Positions 8,135 to 17,564 of a stretch of DNA of 64,000 nt are shown one piece after another (within the stretch, counting starts at the first letter, position 1; each line of letters opens with the position of its first letter). Where the stretch lies: assembly GCA_008711135.1 (NCBI GenBank), contig VUAW01000008.1, positions 1 to 64,000 on the forward strand, given 5' to 3'. The stretch comes from Rhodobacteraceae bacterium LNNU 3342. Lineage in GTDB: Bacteria; Pseudomonadota; Alphaproteobacteria; Rhodobacterales; Rhodobacteraceae. The notes under the pieces were generated by a model. That model searched no databases. It was not told the DNA's origin and saw only the letters and a program-made list of their open reading frames with translations. The position numbers were made by a program, and so were the translations under genes.

Positions 8135-9646
8135 ATGCTCATGATCCCTTCGTTCGACCACTTTGCCGCCGGCTGGGCCGAAGGCCGCAACCAGGTGGTC
8201 TACACCCGGCTGGCCGCCGACCTCGACACGCCGGTCTCGCTGATGCTGAAGCTCGCGCAGGCGCGCAAGGACACCTTCATGCTGGAAAGCGTGACGGGTG
8301 GCGAGGTGCGCGGGCGCTATTCGGTCGTGGGCATGAAACCCGACCTGATCTGGGACTGCCGCGGCACCGAAAGCCGGATCAACCGCCAGGCCCGTTTTGA
8401 CGAAAGCGCCTTCGAGGTGCTGGAGGGTCATCCCCTGCAGACCCTGCGCGACCTGATCGCCGAAAGCCGCATCGACATGCCCGAAGACCTGCCCCCGATC
8501 GCGGCGGGGCTGTTCGGCTTCCTTGGCTATGACATGATCCGACTGGTCGAACGGCTGCCGAACGTGAACCCTGACCCGCTCGGTCTGCCGGACGCGCGGC
8601 TGATGCGGCCGTCGGTCGTGGCGGTGCTCGACGGGGTAAAGGGAGAGGTGACGCTGGTTGCCCCTGCCTGGGTGTCGTCCGGCCTGTCCGCACGCGCTGC
8701 CTATGCACAGGCAGCGGAACGTGTGGCGGATGCGCTGCGTGATCTGGAGCGCGGCGTACCGGGCGAAACCCGCACCCTGGGCGAAGCGATGTCAGTCGGC
8801 GAACCGGTGTCGAACTTCACCAAGGACGGCTACATGGCCGCGGTGGAAAAGGCCAAGGAATACATCCGCGCCGGCGACATCTTCCAGGTCGTGCCGGCCC
8901 AGAGGTGGACACAGGATTTTCCGCTGCCGCCTTTCACGCTGTACCGCAGCCTGCGGCGCACGAACCCGTCGCCCTTCCTGTTCTTCTTCAACTTCGGCGG
9001 CTTCCAGATCGTCGGCGCCAGCCCGGAAATCCTCGTGCGGCTCCGTGATGGAGAGGTCACCATTCGCCCCATTGCCGGTACCCGCCCCCGCGGCACCACG
9101 CCCGAAGAAGACCGCGCGTTGGAGGCGGACCTGCTGTCGGACAAGAAGGAACTGGCCGAACATCTGATGCTGCTGGACCTCGGCCGCAACGACGTGGGCC
9201 GCGTGTCAAAGATCGGCACCGTCCACCCGACCGAACAGTTCATCATCGAGCGGTACAGCCACGTCATGCACATCGTGTCGAACGTGGTAGGCCAACTGGC
9301 GGAAGGCGAGGACGCGCTGTCGGCCCTGCTGGCGGGGCTTCCGGCCGGAACGGTATCGGGTGCGCCCAAGGTACGCGCGATGGAGATCATCGACGAGTTG
9401 GAGCCGGAGAAGCGCGGCGTCTATGGCGGCGCGGTCGGCTATTTTGCCGCAAACGGCGAGATGGACATGTGCATCGCGCTGCGAACCGGGGTGATCAAGG
9501 ACCAGAAGCTCTACATCCAGGCGGGCGGCGGCGTTGTCTATGACAGCGACCCCGAGGCCGAGTGGCAGGAAACAGTCAACAAGTCGCGCGCGCTGATGCG
9601 GGCGGCGGCCGATGCAGGGATCTTTCACCAGAGCGGCAACCGCTAA
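8135..9646 (+). CDS. trpE: Anthranilate synthase component I
   Basis: Converts chorismate to anthranilate using ammonia supplied by TrpG, the first committed tryptophan step. It has the N-terminal Anth_synt_I_N domain (about 25-160, with LLES-type segment FMLESVTGGEVRGRYS) and the chorismate-binding domain (about 225-490) with FNFGGFQIVGASPE, IAGTRPRGTT, LLDLGRNDVGRVS and LPAGTVSGAPK. Both ATG 8135 and ATG 8141 are plausible starts (503 or 501 residues); neither has a strong Shine-Dalgarno, consistent with coupling to the gene ending at 8133. The partner trpG lies 1.6 kb downstream, separated by a GNAT gene and an opposed gene. Confidence 0.95.
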   Translation: MLMIPSFDHFAAGWAEGRNQVVYTRLAADLDTPVSLMLKLAQARKDTFMLESVTGGEVRGRYSVVGMKPDLIWDCRGTESRINRQARFDESAFEVLEGHPLQTLRDLIAESRIDMPEDLPPIAAGLFGFLGYDMIRLVERLPNVNPDPLGLPDARLMRPSVVAVLDGVKGEVTLVAPAWVSSGLSARAAYAQAAERVADALRDLERGVPGETRTLGEAMSVGEPVSNFTKDGYMAAVEKAKEYIRAGDIFQVVPAQRWTQDFPLPPFTLYRSLRRTNPSPFLFFFNFGGFQIVGASPEILVRLRDGEVTIRPIAGTRPRGTTPEEDRALEADLLSDKKELAEHLMLLDLGRNDVGRVSKIGTVHPTEQFIIERYSHVMHIVSNVVGQLAEGEDALSALLAGLPAGTVSGAPKVRAMEIIDELEPEKRGVYGGAVGYFAANGEMDMCIALRTGVIKDQKLYIQAGGGVVYDSDPEAEWQETVNKSRALMRAAADAGIFHQSGNR

Positions 9647-9653
9647 GGCAGGA

Positions 9654-10157
9654 ATGGCGCATATCATCCGCCTCGCTAGCGCTCAGGATGCTGCGAGCAT
9701 CGCTCGCGTTCATGTCACAGCTTGGCAGGAAAGCTACTCGGGCCTCCTGCCTCAGGCGATGATCGCCGAGCATGACGTGGCCTCACGCACGGCGATGTGG
9801 TCGTCGATCCTCAACAGCCCGCGCGTACCACACGTTTCCGTCGCGCTTGAGGATGATGAAGTCCGCGGCTTCGTCGCCTGCCGGGCGCAAGGCGACGCGC
9901 ATCTGCGGACGATGGGGTTCGAAGGCGAGATTTCCGCGCTCTACCTCGTGCGCCGCTCCAAGGGCCGGGGCATCGGTCGTGCCCTGTTCCGTGAAGCCTG
10001 CGCTGCACTCAAGGCCGCGGGCCACGAAGGTGTCGCGCTTTGGGTGCTGGAGGCGAACCAGCCCGCGCGCGGGTTCTATGAGGCCATGGGCGGGCGGCCT
10101 GTGGCCCTGCGCGAAGAGGATGGTCTTACCGAAGTTGCCTATGGCTGGGACGCATAG
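9654..10157 (+). CDS. GNAT-family N-acetyltransferase
   Basis: A 167-residue single-domain GNAT enzyme that transfers an acetyl group from acetyl-CoA to an amine; substrate unknown. The acetyl-CoA loop reads RRSKGRGIGRALF (about 100-112), preceded by strand EISALYLV. The late motif LEANQPARGFYEAMGG (about 130-145) is typical of motif B. The ATG at 9654 is preferred to 9612 because AAGGCAGGA lies just upstream. It starts 8 nt after trpE ends. Its 3' end overlaps the 3' end of the opposite-strand deacetylase gene by 19 bp. Confidence 0.85.
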   Translation: MAHIIRLASAQDAASIARVHVTAWQESYSGLLPQAMIAEHDVASRTAMWSSILNSPRVPHVSVALEDDEVRGFVACRAQGDAHLRTMGFEGEISALYLVRRSKGRGIGRALFREACAALKAAGHEGVALWVLEANQPARGFYEAMGGRPVALREEDGLTEVAYGWDA

Positions 10158-11104
10158 CGCCGCGCGGCCGACAACGGACCAAGCTCGACAGCCCCTGCCC
10201 GATAGCCGGCCCGCCAATCCGCCAGATCCGCAGCCGTCCGGGCATCTGCCATCCCAATCAGAAGTGTCGCCCCCGTCTGCACCGCGCGAAAGGCAGCGCG
10301 GTCAAGGTCACGCCGCGGCTGCGCGCCGATGGTGCGGAACGGCAGCCCCTGTTCAGCCGGCGCAAGGATGCCGTTCGCCGCGCGAAGATGGCCCGCAGGC
10401 ACCGGCTGCGACTGCAGGTCCAATTCCTCCGGGCCAAGGCGCACCACCTCATGCCCGGCCTCGCGCCAAGCGTCTCCCACAGCCGCGGCATCAGGCTGGC
10501 GGGGATCAATGGCGATGGTTATGGGAAGGTCCTGAGCGGCGATCCTGGCACGTTCCTCTGCCGAAAGGCCAAGATCGAGCAGCACCACCGCCACCAGAGG
10601 GCGTTGCGCAGTGACAACTGGCGCTACCGTCTGAAGATCGGGCAGGGCCAAGGGTGCGGGGTGTGCGGGCAAGGCGGCTGCGGATGCGCCACGGGGCGGT
10701 ATCTGGGCGTCCGGCACCTGATCCGGCGCAGTGGCGACGTCGCCGCCCCTCGGTGGTTCGGCGCCCGCCTCGGCCACATCCACATCCGGCGCTGGCGCCA
10801 GCGGCGGGACCATGGGGGCTGGCCCGCGATCGGGCTGCGGCCGCTCGGGTGCGCGCGCGGCGGCTTGCGGCTCTTGCGGCAGGACCATCCGTGGCGCTTC
10901 AACCCGGCTGTCGATGGTCGAAGGCAAGTCGGGCACTTCAGGTGCCTCGGGCGTCGGTTGTGCATCGGGCGGGGGCCCAGCCTCTTGCGGTACCACCGCC
11001 ACGGGGACAGGCTCAGGCAGCGGCAGGATCAACGAAGCTGCGGCAAGCGCCACGACAGACGCCACGAGACCCCAGCCCACGCCTGCGAAAAACCCCCTGC
11101 CCAA
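10139..11104 (-). CDS. YibQ-like divergent polysaccharide deacetylase family protein
   Basis: An N-terminal membrane anchor (GFFAGVGWGLVASVVALAAA region), a long proline/alanine-rich periplasmic linker (about 30-150) and a C-terminal divergent polysaccharide deacetylase (DUF610/YibQ) domain of about 170 residues. That domain shows VAVVLLDLGLS, ITIAIDP and LLIGMADA, but few metal-binding histidines, so catalysis is uncertain. I choose the TTG at 11104 because GGGGGAGG stands just before it and the protein then begins LGRGFF, as homologues begin; the ATG at 11164 would add 20 arginine-rich residues without a ribosome binding site. It lies opposed between trpE and trpG, an arrangement also reported for Rhodobacter trp loci. 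Confidence 0.78.
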   Translation of the reverse strand: MGRGFFAGVGWGLVASVVALAAASLILPLPEPVPVAVVPQEAGPPPDAQPTPEAPEVPDLPSTIDSRVEAPRMVLPQEPQAAARAPERPQPDRGPAPMVPPLAPAPDVDVAEAGAEPPRGGDVATAPDQVPDAQIPPRGASAAALPAHPAPLALPDLQTVAPVVTAQRPLVAVVLLDLGLSAEERARIAAQDLPITIAIDPRQPDAAAVGDAWREAGHEVVRLGPEELDLQSQPVPAGHLRAANGILAPAEQGLPFRTIGAQPRRDLDRAAFRAVQTGATLLIGMADARTAADLADWRAGYRAGAVELGPLSAARRYASQP

Positions 11105-11239
11105 GCCTTGCCTCCCCCTCTTTCCCGCTTCTCGCCCTTGACCCCGGACGGCGGCTCTGACCATCTATAGCCCGACCCTTGGCGAGGTTCATCCCCCTTT
11201 GCAACCCCTGCCGCCAGACCAATGCCCGGACGGTGCCCC

Positions 11240-11821
11240 ATGCTCCTGCTCATCGATAATTACGACAGCTTCACCTACAACCTCGTCCACTATCTGGGCG
11301 AATTGGGGGCCAACGTCGTGGTCAGGCGCAATGACGCGCTGGATGTGCAGGAAGCCATGGCCCTGCGGCCAGAGGCGATCGTGCTGTCACCCGGCCCCTG
11401 CGATCCTGATCAGGCGGGCATCTGCCTGCCGCTGACCCACGCGGCAGCAGAAACCGGCATTCCGCTGCTGGGCGTATGTCTGGGGCACCAGACCATCGGC
11501 CAAGCGTTTGGCGGCAAGGTGGTGCGCTGCCATGAGATCGTGCACGGCAAGATGGGGCAGATGTATCACGGCGGCACTGGCGTTTTTGCCGGTCTGCCCT
11601 CGCCCTTTGCCGCAACGCGCTACCATAGCCTGGTGGTTGATCGCGACAGCCTGCCCGACTGCCTCGAAGTCACGGCAGAGCTTGAGGATGGCACCATCAT
11701 GGGCCTCCGCCACCGTGACCTGCAGATCGAGGGCGTGCAGTTCCATCCCGAAAGCATTGCCTCGGAACACGGGCACGCGCTGCTGAAGAACTTCCTCGCC
11801 ACCGCGAAAGTCGTGGCATGA
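11240..11821 (+). CDS. trpG: Anthranilate synthase component II (glutamine amidotransferase)
   Basis: Class I glutamine amidotransferase that feeds ammonia to TrpE. The 193-residue protein starts [15 protein letters not shown], carries the nucleophile cysteine at residue 80 in [10 protein letters not shown] and the His-Glu pair in [13 protein letters not shown] near residue 170. The ATG at 11240 is chosen because family members begin at this strand; the in-frame ATG at 11222 would add six unconserved residues. The stop overlaps trpD by 4 nt (ATGA). First gene of a coupled run trpG-trpD-trpC-moaC-moeA. Confidence 0.95.
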   Translation: MLLLIDNYDSFTYNLVHYLGELGANVVVRRNDALDVQEAMALRPEAIVLSPGPCDPDQAGICLPLTHAAAETGIPLLGVCLGHQTIGQAFGGKVVRCHEIVHGKMGQMYHGGTGVFAGLPSPFAATRYHSLVVDRDSLPDCLEVTAELEDGTIMGLRHRDLQIEGVQFHPESIASEHGHALLKNFLATAKVVA

Positions 11822-12849
11822 GCGAGGCGCTGAAACCGCTGATCGCCGCAGCCGCCGAACGCCCCCTGACGCGCGAGGAGGCCGAGCGCGCCTTTGCCAT
11901 CCTGTTCGAAGGCGAAGCCACGCCCGCGCAGATGGGCGGCTTCCTGATGGCGCTGCGCACGCGCGGGGAAACGGTTGATGAATATGCCGCGGCGGCTGGT
12001 GCTATGCGGGCCCGCTGCCACGCAGTTCGCGCGCCAGACGGCGCGATGGACATCGTGGGCACCGGGGGTGACGGCAAGGGCACGCTGAACATTTCGACTG
12101 CCACGGCTTTCGTTGTGGCGGGCGCCGGCGTGGTGGTGGCCAAGCACGGCAACCGCAACCTGTCCTCCAAATCAGGGGCGGCGGATGCGCTGACGGCCAT
12201 GGGCATCAACGTGATGCAGGGCCCGCGCGTCGTGGAACAGGCGCTGGCCGAGGTTGGCATCGGTTTCATGATGGCGCCGATGCATCACCCGGCGATGCGT
12301 CACGTCATGCCTGCCCGGACGGAACTGGGAACTCGGACGATCTTCAACATTCTTGGACCCCTTACCAACCCGGCTGGCGTCAAGCGGCAGCTGACCGGTG
12401 CGTTTTCACCTGCATTGCTGCGGCCGATGGCAGAAACGCTCGCGGCGCTGGGGTCAGAGGCCGCGTGGCTTGTCCATGGCGGCGATGGAACCGATGAACT
12501 GTCGATCGCCGCAGAAAGCTACGTCTGTGCCCTGCAGGACGGCACGGTGCGGGAATTTACGCTCCACCCGGAAGAGGCTGGCCTGTCCCTGCATCCATTC
12601 GAAGCAATCCGCGGTGGCAGCCCCACCGAGAACGCGGCGGCGCTGCGGGCGCTACTGGATGGGGCAGTCGGCGCATACCGTGACGCGGTTCTTCTGAATG
12701 CAGCAGCGGCGCTGGTGGTGGCCGGGCGCACTACGGATGTTCGGCAGGGGGTTGAAATTGCGCGCGAAAGTATCGACTCGGGTGCGGCGCGGACAAAGGT
12801 CGCGGCACTGGCCGCGCTTGGTGGGACAACGGAAGGACAGGCACGATGA
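11818..12849 (+). CDS. trpD: Anthranilate phosphoribosyltransferase
   Basis: Joins anthranilate to PRPP, step two of tryptophan synthesis. The 343-residue type IV phosphoribosyltransferase has an N-terminal helical domain, then the glycine-rich PRPP site [17 protein letters not shown] (about 77-93), [19 protein letters not shown] (about 104-123) and [13 protein letters not shown] (about 177-189). Length matches the family. It is linked to both neighbours by ATGA overlaps, so TrpG, TrpD and TrpC are made together. Confidence 0.96.
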   Translation: MSEALKPLIAAAAERPLTREEAERAFAILFEGEATPAQMGGFLMALRTRGETVDEYAAAAGAMRARCHAVRAPDGAMDIVGTGGDGKGTLNISTATAFVVAGAGVVVAKHGNRNLSSKSGAADALTAMGINVMQGPRVVEQALAEVGIGFMMAPMHHPAMRHVMPARTELGTRTIFNILGPLTNPAGVKRQLTGAFSPALLRPMAETLAALGSEAAWLVHGGDGTDELSIAAESYVCALQDGTVREFTLHPEEAGLSLHPFEAIRGGSPTENAAALRALLDGAVGAYRDAVLLNAAAALVVAGRTTDVRQGVEIARESIDSGAARTKVAALAALGGTTEGQAR

Positions 12850-13655
12850 GCAGCATTCTGGACGAGATCAAGGCCTACAAGCTGCAAGAGGTCGCCGCTG
12901 CCAAGGCCGCCCTTCCGCTTGCACGGCTGGAGGATATGGCGCGTGAGGCTCCTGCCCCCCGCGGCTTTGCCAAGAAGCTCGTGACCACTGCGCAGAAGGG
13001 ATACGGGCTGATCGCCGAGATCAAGAAGGCAAGCCCCTCCAAGGGGCTGATCCGTCCGGACTTTGACCCACCGGCCTTGGCGCGGGCTTATGAGGCCGGG
13101 GGCGCCGCCTGCCTGTCGGTCCTGACGGACGGGCCGTCGTTCCAAGGCGCGCCTGAATTCCTGACGCAGGCCCGGGGGGCGACCAAGCTCCCCGTCCTGC
13201 GCAAGGATTTCCTTTATGACCCTTACCAGGTGACAGAGGCGCGCGCTTGGCACGCGGACTGCATCCTGATCATCATGGCGAGCGTTTCGGATGCCCAGGC
13301 AGCCGAGCTTGAGGCGGCGGCCATGGCATGGGGAATGGACGTGCTGGTCGAGGTTCACGATGCCGAAGAACTGGAGCGCGCCTCACACCTCAAGTCCCAA
13401 CTGATCGGAATAAATAACCGCAATCTCAACACGTTCGAGGTCACTCTTGACACGACGCGCAAACTTGCGCGCCGGGTGCCGGAAGGCCGGGTGATTGTTG
13501 CCGAAAGCGGACTTGGCAGCCCGGCGGATCTGGCCGACCTTGCCCGCTACGGGGCGCGCTGCTTCCTGATCGGAGAGAGCCTGATGCGGCAGGAAGACGT
13601 TACCGCCGCGACGCGAAAAATTCTTGCGGCACCACTGGTTCCGGGCGGTTTCTGA
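12846..13655 (+). CDS. trpC: Indole-3-glycerol phosphate synthase
   Basis: Closes the indole ring from CdRP with loss of CO2 and water. A 269-residue TIM barrel: [13 protein letters not shown] (about 57-69) holds the phosphate and catalytic lysine, [15 protein letters not shown] (about 116-130) a second catalytic lysine, ALE-type strand [10 protein letters not shown], and [15 protein letters not shown] (about 190-204). [14 protein letters not shown] lies near the C-terminus. It is monofunctional, with no fused TrpF. Its stop shares a base with the moaC start. Confidence 0.96.
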   Translation: MSSILDEIKAYKLQEVAAAKAALPLARLEDMAREAPAPRGFAKKLVTTAQKGYGLIAEIKKASPSKGLIRPDFDPPALARAYEAGGAACLSVLTDGPSFQGAPEFLTQARGATKLPVLRKDFLYDPYQVTEARAWHADCILIIMASVSDAQAAELEAAAMAWGMDVLVEVHDAEELERASHLKSQLIGINNRNLNTFEVTLDTTRKLARRVPEGRVIVAESGLGSPADLADLARYGARCFLIGESLMRQEDVTAATRKILAAPLVPGGF

Positions 13656-14131
13656 TGTCGGGCCTCACGCATTTCGACGCCGAGGGGCACGCCCATATGG
13701 TCGATGTCTCGGACAAGGAAGTCACGTCGCGGACTGCAATTGCGCGGGGCGCAGTCGTGATGACGCCGGAAACCTTGGCCCTGATCACCGAGGGGCGCGC
13801 CAAGAAGGGCGACGTCCTGGGCGTCGCGCGGCTGGCAGGCATCATGGGCGCCAAGAAGTGCTCTGAGCTCATTCCGCTGTGCCATCCCCTGCCACTAACC
13901 AAGGTTTCGGTTGACCTTACGCCGGACCCAGACCTGCCCGGTCTCCGGATCGAGGCGACCGTCCGCACCACCGGCCAGACGGGGGTGGAGATGGAGGCGC
14001 TGACCGCAGTCTCCACCGCGGCGCTGACCGTTTACGACATGGTCAAGGCAGTGGAAAAGGGCATGGTGCTGACGGACATCCGGCTCGTGATGAAAGAGGG
14101 TGGCAAGTCGGGCCGCTTCACCGCGGAATGA
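13655..14131 (+). CDS. moaC: Cyclic pyranopterin monophosphate synthase
   Basis: With MoaA converts GTP to cyclic pyranopterin monophosphate in molybdenum cofactor synthesis. The 158-residue protein shows the MoaC landmarks SGLTHFD at the N-terminus, [23 protein letters not shown] (KK and H active-site residues near 70-80), and [14 protein letters not shown] (about 109-122). It overlaps trpC by one base (TGATG) and moeA by four, so cofactor genes are translationally tied to the trp genes although the pathways are unrelated. Confidence 0.96.
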   Translation: MSGLTHFDAEGHAHMVDVSDKEVTSRTAIARGAVVMTPETLALITEGRAKKGDVLGVARLAGIMGAKKCSELIPLCHPLPLTKVSVDLTPDPDLPGLRIEATVRTTGQTGVEMEALTAVSTAALTVYDMVKAVEKGMVLTDIRLVMKEGGKSGRFTAE

Positions 14132-15297
14132 TCTCGGTTGAGGAGGCGCTGGCCCGCGTTCTGGATCTCTGCGCGCCGCTGGAGGCGGAGACGGTGCCGC
14201 TGGCCGCCGCCGCAGGTCGCGTTCTCGCAGCCCCGGCAGAGAGTCGGCGGCAGCAACCGCCCTTTGATGCGGCGAGCATGGATGGCTATGCGATCCCCTC
14301 GCTGCCGCAGCCCGGGGACAGCTACCAGGTTGTGGGCGAGGCCGCAGCCGGCCACCGCTTTGACCGCCACCTGCAGCGCGGCGAGGCGCTGCGCATCTTC
14401 ACTGGTGCGCCCGTTCCCAAAGGCGCGACCCATGTCGTTCTGCAAGAGGACGTGACGCGCGATGGCGACAACATCCTCCTAGGTGACCGCGTAAACAGTG
14501 ACACGAACATTCGTCCTGCCGGAAGCGACTTCGCGTCCGGCTTCCAAATTGATCGCGGCCGGCGCCTGCGCCCTGCCGATCTTGCGCTGCTGGCTGCCAT
14601 GAACGTAGACCGCCTTCAGGTCACACGCCGGCCGGAGGTCGCGCTCATCGCCACGGGCGACGAGTTGGTGATGCCTGGCGAGAATCCGCGCGACGACCAG
14701 ATCGTCGCTTCGAACATCTTCGCACTGCAGGCCATGGTCGAGGCCGAGGGCGGCATTGCGCGGCTGCTCCCCATCGCCCGGGACAACGAAGCATCACTGC
14801 GGGGCGTGCTCTCGCTTGCTGAGGCGGTGGACATGATCGTGACGATCGGCGGCGCCTCGGTCGGGGATCACGATCTGGTCGGACGGGTGGCGGCCGACAT
14901 GGGGCTCGAGCGGTCGTTCTACCGGATCGCCATGCGCCCGGGAAAGCCGCTCATGGCGGGGCGCCTGAACGGGGCGCCAATGCTGGGGCTGCCTGGCAAT
15001 CCGGTCTCTGCCATCGTCTGCGGGCATCTATTCCTGCTGCCGGCACTGCGGGCGCTTCTGGGTCTTGGGCGGCACCCTGCTCCCATGCTGCGCGGGGTAC
15101 TGGCGGCCCCCGTCGCCGCCAACGGCGCGCGGGCGCATTACATGCGTGCGAAAATCACGCCAAAGGGCCTGATTCCGGCCGATCGTCAAGACTCTGCGCT
15201 GCTTTCAGTGCTGGAGACAGCGGATGCGCTGCTGCTGCGTCCACCCCATGATCAAGCGCGCGCAGCGGGGGAAGAAGCGCTCTACCTTAAGTTGTAA
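14128..15297 (+). CDS. moeA: Molybdopterin molybdotransferase
   Basis: Inserts molybdate into adenylated molybdopterin, the last general step of Moco synthesis. The 389-residue protein has the N-terminal MoeA domains with [11 protein letters not shown] (about 48-58) and [12 protein letters not shown] (about 88-99), the MoCF domain with [11 protein letters not shown] (about 171-181) and [12 protein letters not shown] (about 240-251), and [23 protein letters not shown] (about 272-294). Last of the coupled run from trpG; lexA follows after 69 bp with its own promoter. Confidence 0.96.
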   Translation: MISVEEALARVLDLCAPLEAETVPLAAAAGRVLAAPAESRRQQPPFDAASMDGYAIPSLPQPGDSYQVVGEAAAGHRFDRHLQRGEALRIFTGAPVPKGATHVVLQEDVTRDGDNILLGDRVNSDTNIRPAGSDFASGFQIDRGRRLRPADLALLAAMNVDRLQVTRRPEVALIATGDELVMPGENPRDDQIVASNIFALQAMVEAEGGIARLLPIARDNEASLRGVLSLAEAVDMIVTIGGASVGDHDLVGRVAADMGLERSFYRIAMRPGKPLMAGRLNGAPMLGLPGNPVSAIVCGHLFLLPALRALLGLGRHPAPMLRGVLAAPVAANGARAHYMRAKITPKGLIPADRQDSALLSVLETADALLLRPPHDQARAAGEEALYLKL

Positions 15298-15310
15298 TTT
15301 GCGGAACTAC

Positions 15311-15339
15311 TTGACGCAAAAAGGGAACACCTGTAGAAC
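15311..15339 (+). promoter_or_regulatory. lexA promoter with overlapping SOS box
   Basis: GAAC (15325-15328), seven bases, GAAC (15336-15339) is the direct-repeat LexA operator of alphaproteobacteria (GTTC-N7-GTTC on the other strand). A sigma70-type promoter fits exactly: TTGACG at 15311-15316, 17-bp spacer, TAGAAC at 15334-15339 preceded by TG. The second half of the operator is the -10 element itself, so bound LexA would block RNA polymerase, as expected of autoregulation. The start codon follows 27 nt later behind GAGGAGGA. Confidence 0.85.
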
Positions 15340-15366
15340 ATCGAAAACGGTAGAGGAGGATCTTGA

Positions 15367-16056
15367 ATGCTTACCCGCAAGCAATCGGAATTGCTGGAGT
15401 TCATCCACAAGCGGGTGCAAGCGGACGGGGTTCCTCCTTCCTTTGACGAGATGAAAGAGGCGCTGTCGCTTCGTTCCAAGTCCGGTATTCATCGCCTCAT
15501 TACAGCGCTGGAGGAGCGTGGCTTCATTCGGCGCCTCGCCCACCGCGCCCGCGCGATTGAGATCGTGAAGATTCCGGACGCCATTATCAGCAACGCAGGA
15601 TTTTCACCACGGGTGATTCAGGGCGATCGTCCTCAGAAGCCTCTTGGCGCGATGACGGTGGAGCCTATCAGCGCCCTTGAGCTTCCGGTGATGGGCCGCA
15701 TCGCCGCAGGTACTCCAATCGAGGCAATTTCCGAGGTTTCGCATCACGTTGCGGTGCCGGGCAGCATGCTTACAGCGCGGGTCCAGCACTATGCGCTCGA
15801 GGTGCGGGGCGACTCGATGATCGAGGCCGGGATCAATGATGGCGACATCGTCGTGATCCGCGAACAGACCACTGCGGATAATGGCGACATCGTCGTGGCG
15901 CTTGTCGATGGACAGGAAGCGACGCTGAAACGCTTTCGCCGCAAGGGCAGCATGATCGCGCTTGAAGCTGCAAACCCGGCCTATGAAACGCGGGTGCTGC
16001 CCGAGAACAAGGTGCGGATCCAAGGCCGCTTGGTCGGGCTGATCCGGAACTACTAA
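15367..16056 (+). CDS. lexA: SOS-response repressor and self-cleaving protease
   Basis: Represses DNA-damage genes and cleaves itself when stimulated by RecA filaments. The N-terminal winged helix (1-65) begins [16 protein letters not shown]. The cleavage site is Ala114-Gly115 in RIAAGTP, and the catalytic dyad is Ser150 in RGDSM and Lys188 in ATLKRF. The 229-residue length and the linker of about 30 residues are typical of alphaproteobacterial LexA. A strong GAGGAGGA lies 6 nt before the ATG. The upstream SOS box shows it represses itself. Confidence 0.97.
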   Translation: MLTRKQSELLEFIHKRVQADGVPPSFDEMKEALSLRSKSGIHRLITALEERGFIRRLAHRARAIEIVKIPDAIISNAGFSPRVIQGDRPQKPLGAMTVEPISALELPVMGRIAAGTPIEAISEVSHHVAVPGSMLTARVQHYALEVRGDSMIEAGINDGDIVVIREQTTADNGDIVVALVDGQEATLKRFRRKGSMIALEAANPAYETRVLPENKVRIQGRLVGLIRNY

Positions 16057-16343
16057 GCTGCAAGTACACGCTGAGCGGAAGTACTTTTTGCGGGCGCCAG
16101 TCACTTGGCGCCTGCAGTTCTGTTCGTGCTGCTGACGATCGTCCTCTCTTAAATTTGCGCGACTACCCGTTCCCACTCCCGCAGTTTAGGGACTGATCGA
16201 TCAGACGGAACATCTAAACGGATTTCTCAGAGGATTGGCATCGGCGGCCGAGGCAATGCGATTCCGTAAGGGGCAAGCCTCACGCCCCGCGTTAGTTCAC
16301 AGAACAAATGTAGCGGCGCAGGCTGACTGCGCCGCCAGTTGTC
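16057..16343. other. Convergent 3' gap with one hairpin
   Basis: The gap separates the convergent ends of lexA and a cyclophilin gene. GGCGCCA (16093-16099) pairs perfectly with TGGCGCC (16106-16112) around a 6-nt loop, 37 nt after the lexA stop, and is the likely lexA transcript end, though no T-run follows. A 12-bp palindrome CTGATCGATCAG lies at 16193-16204. I see no gene in the rest. Confidence 0.5.
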
Positions 16344-16931
16344 TTAGCGTTCGACGGAGACCGACTGCATGTAGTCAGGGTCCTGCACGGTGCCGGAGGG
16401 ACCGCGACCCCGACTGATGCTGTCCACGACCTCCATTCCCTCGATCACCTGCCCGACGACCGTGTACTGGCCATCAAGATGCGAGGCAGGCGCAAACATG
16501 ATGAAGAACTGGCTGTTGGCGCTGTTCGGGCTCTGGGAGCGCGCCATGCCTACCGTGCCGCGCACGAAGGGTGCCGAGGTAAATTCCGCGCTCAGGTCAG
16601 GCAGGTCCGAGCCGCCCATCCCCGCACGAGAAAGATCAGCCCCTTGACGGCCAAACTGCACGTCGCCGGTTTGGGCCATGAAGCCGTCGATGACCCTGTG
16701 GAACACGACGCCGTCATAGGCGCCCTGCTCGGCCAGCGACACGATCCGCTCCACATGGCCGGGGGCCAGATCCTCGGCCAGATCAATGACGATACGGCCT
16801 TCGGTTGCGCCCGCCACCTCGATCACAAGATTGGGGCCCGGTCCGTCCTGCACCTGGGCACCGGCCCCTTGCGACAGCGCGAAGGTGGCAAAGAAGGCCG
16901 CGCCAAAGGCCTGCGCTACGCGGTTACGCAT
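16344..16931 (-). CDS. Exported cyclophilin-type peptidyl-prolyl isomerase
   Basis: Accelerates cis-trans isomerisation of proline bonds in the periplasm. The 195-residue protein has a signal peptide (about 1-25, hydrophobic AFGAAFFATFALSQGAGA) followed by a cyclophilin domain. Domain landmarks are VVFHRVIDGFMAQTGD (catalytic arginine), FIMFAPASHLDGQYTVVG and GTVGMARSQSPNSANSQFF. Its start overlaps the end of the upstream cyclophilin gene by 8 nt, so a cytoplasmic and an exported form are coexpressed. Confidence 0.92.
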   Translation of the reverse strand: MRNRVAQAFGAAFFATFALSQGAGAQVQDGPGPNLVIEVAGATEGRIVIDLAEDLAPGHVERIVSLAEQGAYDGVVFHRVIDGFMAQTGDVQFGRQGADLSRAGMGGSDLPDLSAEFTSAPFVRGTVGMARSQSPNSANSQFFIMFAPASHLDGQYTVVGQVIEGMEVVDSISRGRGPSGTVQDPDYMQSVSVER

Positions 16932-17430
16932 CGCCAGCCACCTTGACGCTGATCATCCGGTCGGGATTCGCCGGCGGCTCGCCGCGTGCGATCTTGTCCA
17001 CATGCTCCATCCCGGAAATCACCCGGCCATAGACCGTGTACTGCCCGTTCAGGAAGTGGTTGTCCTTGAAGTTGATGAAGAACTGGCTGTTCGCGCTGTT
17101 CGGGTTCGAGGAACGCGCCGCGCCCAGCGTGCCCCGGTCATGCGGGATGCGCGAGAATTCTGCCGGCAGGTCCGGCAGGTCCGACCCGCCCGTGCCCGCG
17201 CGACGCAGGTTGAAGTCGCGTTCGGCATTGCCGTTGGCCACGTCGCCGGTCTGGGCCATGAAGCCTTCGATCACGCGGTGAAAGACCACGTTGTCATAGG
17301 CACCTGCGCGGGCCAGTTCCTTCATCCGCTCGCTGTGCTTCGGCGCCACATCCGGCAGAAGCTCGATGACGACGGGGCCGTCCTTGAGCTCGATGATGAT
17401 GGTGTTTTCCGGGTCCTTGATCTCGGCCAT
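16924..17430 (-). CDS. Cytoplasmic cyclophilin-type peptidyl-prolyl isomerase
   Basis: A 168-residue cyclophilin without signal peptide, hence cytoplasmic. Landmarks are VVFHRVIEGFMAQTGDV (about 52-68), the short bacterial-type insertion with RDFNLRRAGTGGSDLPD, GTLGAARSSNPNSANSQFFI (about 103-122) and HFLNGQYTVYGRV (about 128-140). It is the first gene of a two-gene unit with the exported paralogue and is divergent from pgk, with a 134-bp shared promoter region. Confidence 0.93.
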   Translation of the reverse strand: MAEIKDPENTIIIELKDGPVVIELLPDVAPKHSERMKELARAGAYDNVVFHRVIEGFMAQTGDVANGNAERDFNLRRAGTGGSDLPDLPAEFSRIPHDRGTLGAARSSNPNSANSQFFINFKDNHFLNGQYTVYGRVISGMEHVDKIARGEPPANPDRMISVKVAGDA

Positions 17431-17564
17431 GGCCTGTCCTTCCGATTGTTTTGCCTCACCCTAGCCACATGCCGCGCCGGGGAAAAGGCCCAAGCGGAAA
17501 CCGCAGTTGACGCGGAAGGTTCCTTCGGGCGACATGTGCGCGTCACGCCCTAAGGAGATATGCG

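Noticed and set aside
6097-8190. 697-residue open frame antisense to the SurA/PpiD-like gene
   Set aside because: No recognisable domain, shadow of a GC-rich gene, and the sense gene has a membrane anchor and chaperone domain.
16193-16204. CTGATCGATCAG palindrome as an FNR-type or regulator site
   Set aside because: It lacks the FNR half-sites and lies between converging 3' ends, where no promoter is needed; a 12-bp palindrome can occur by chance.
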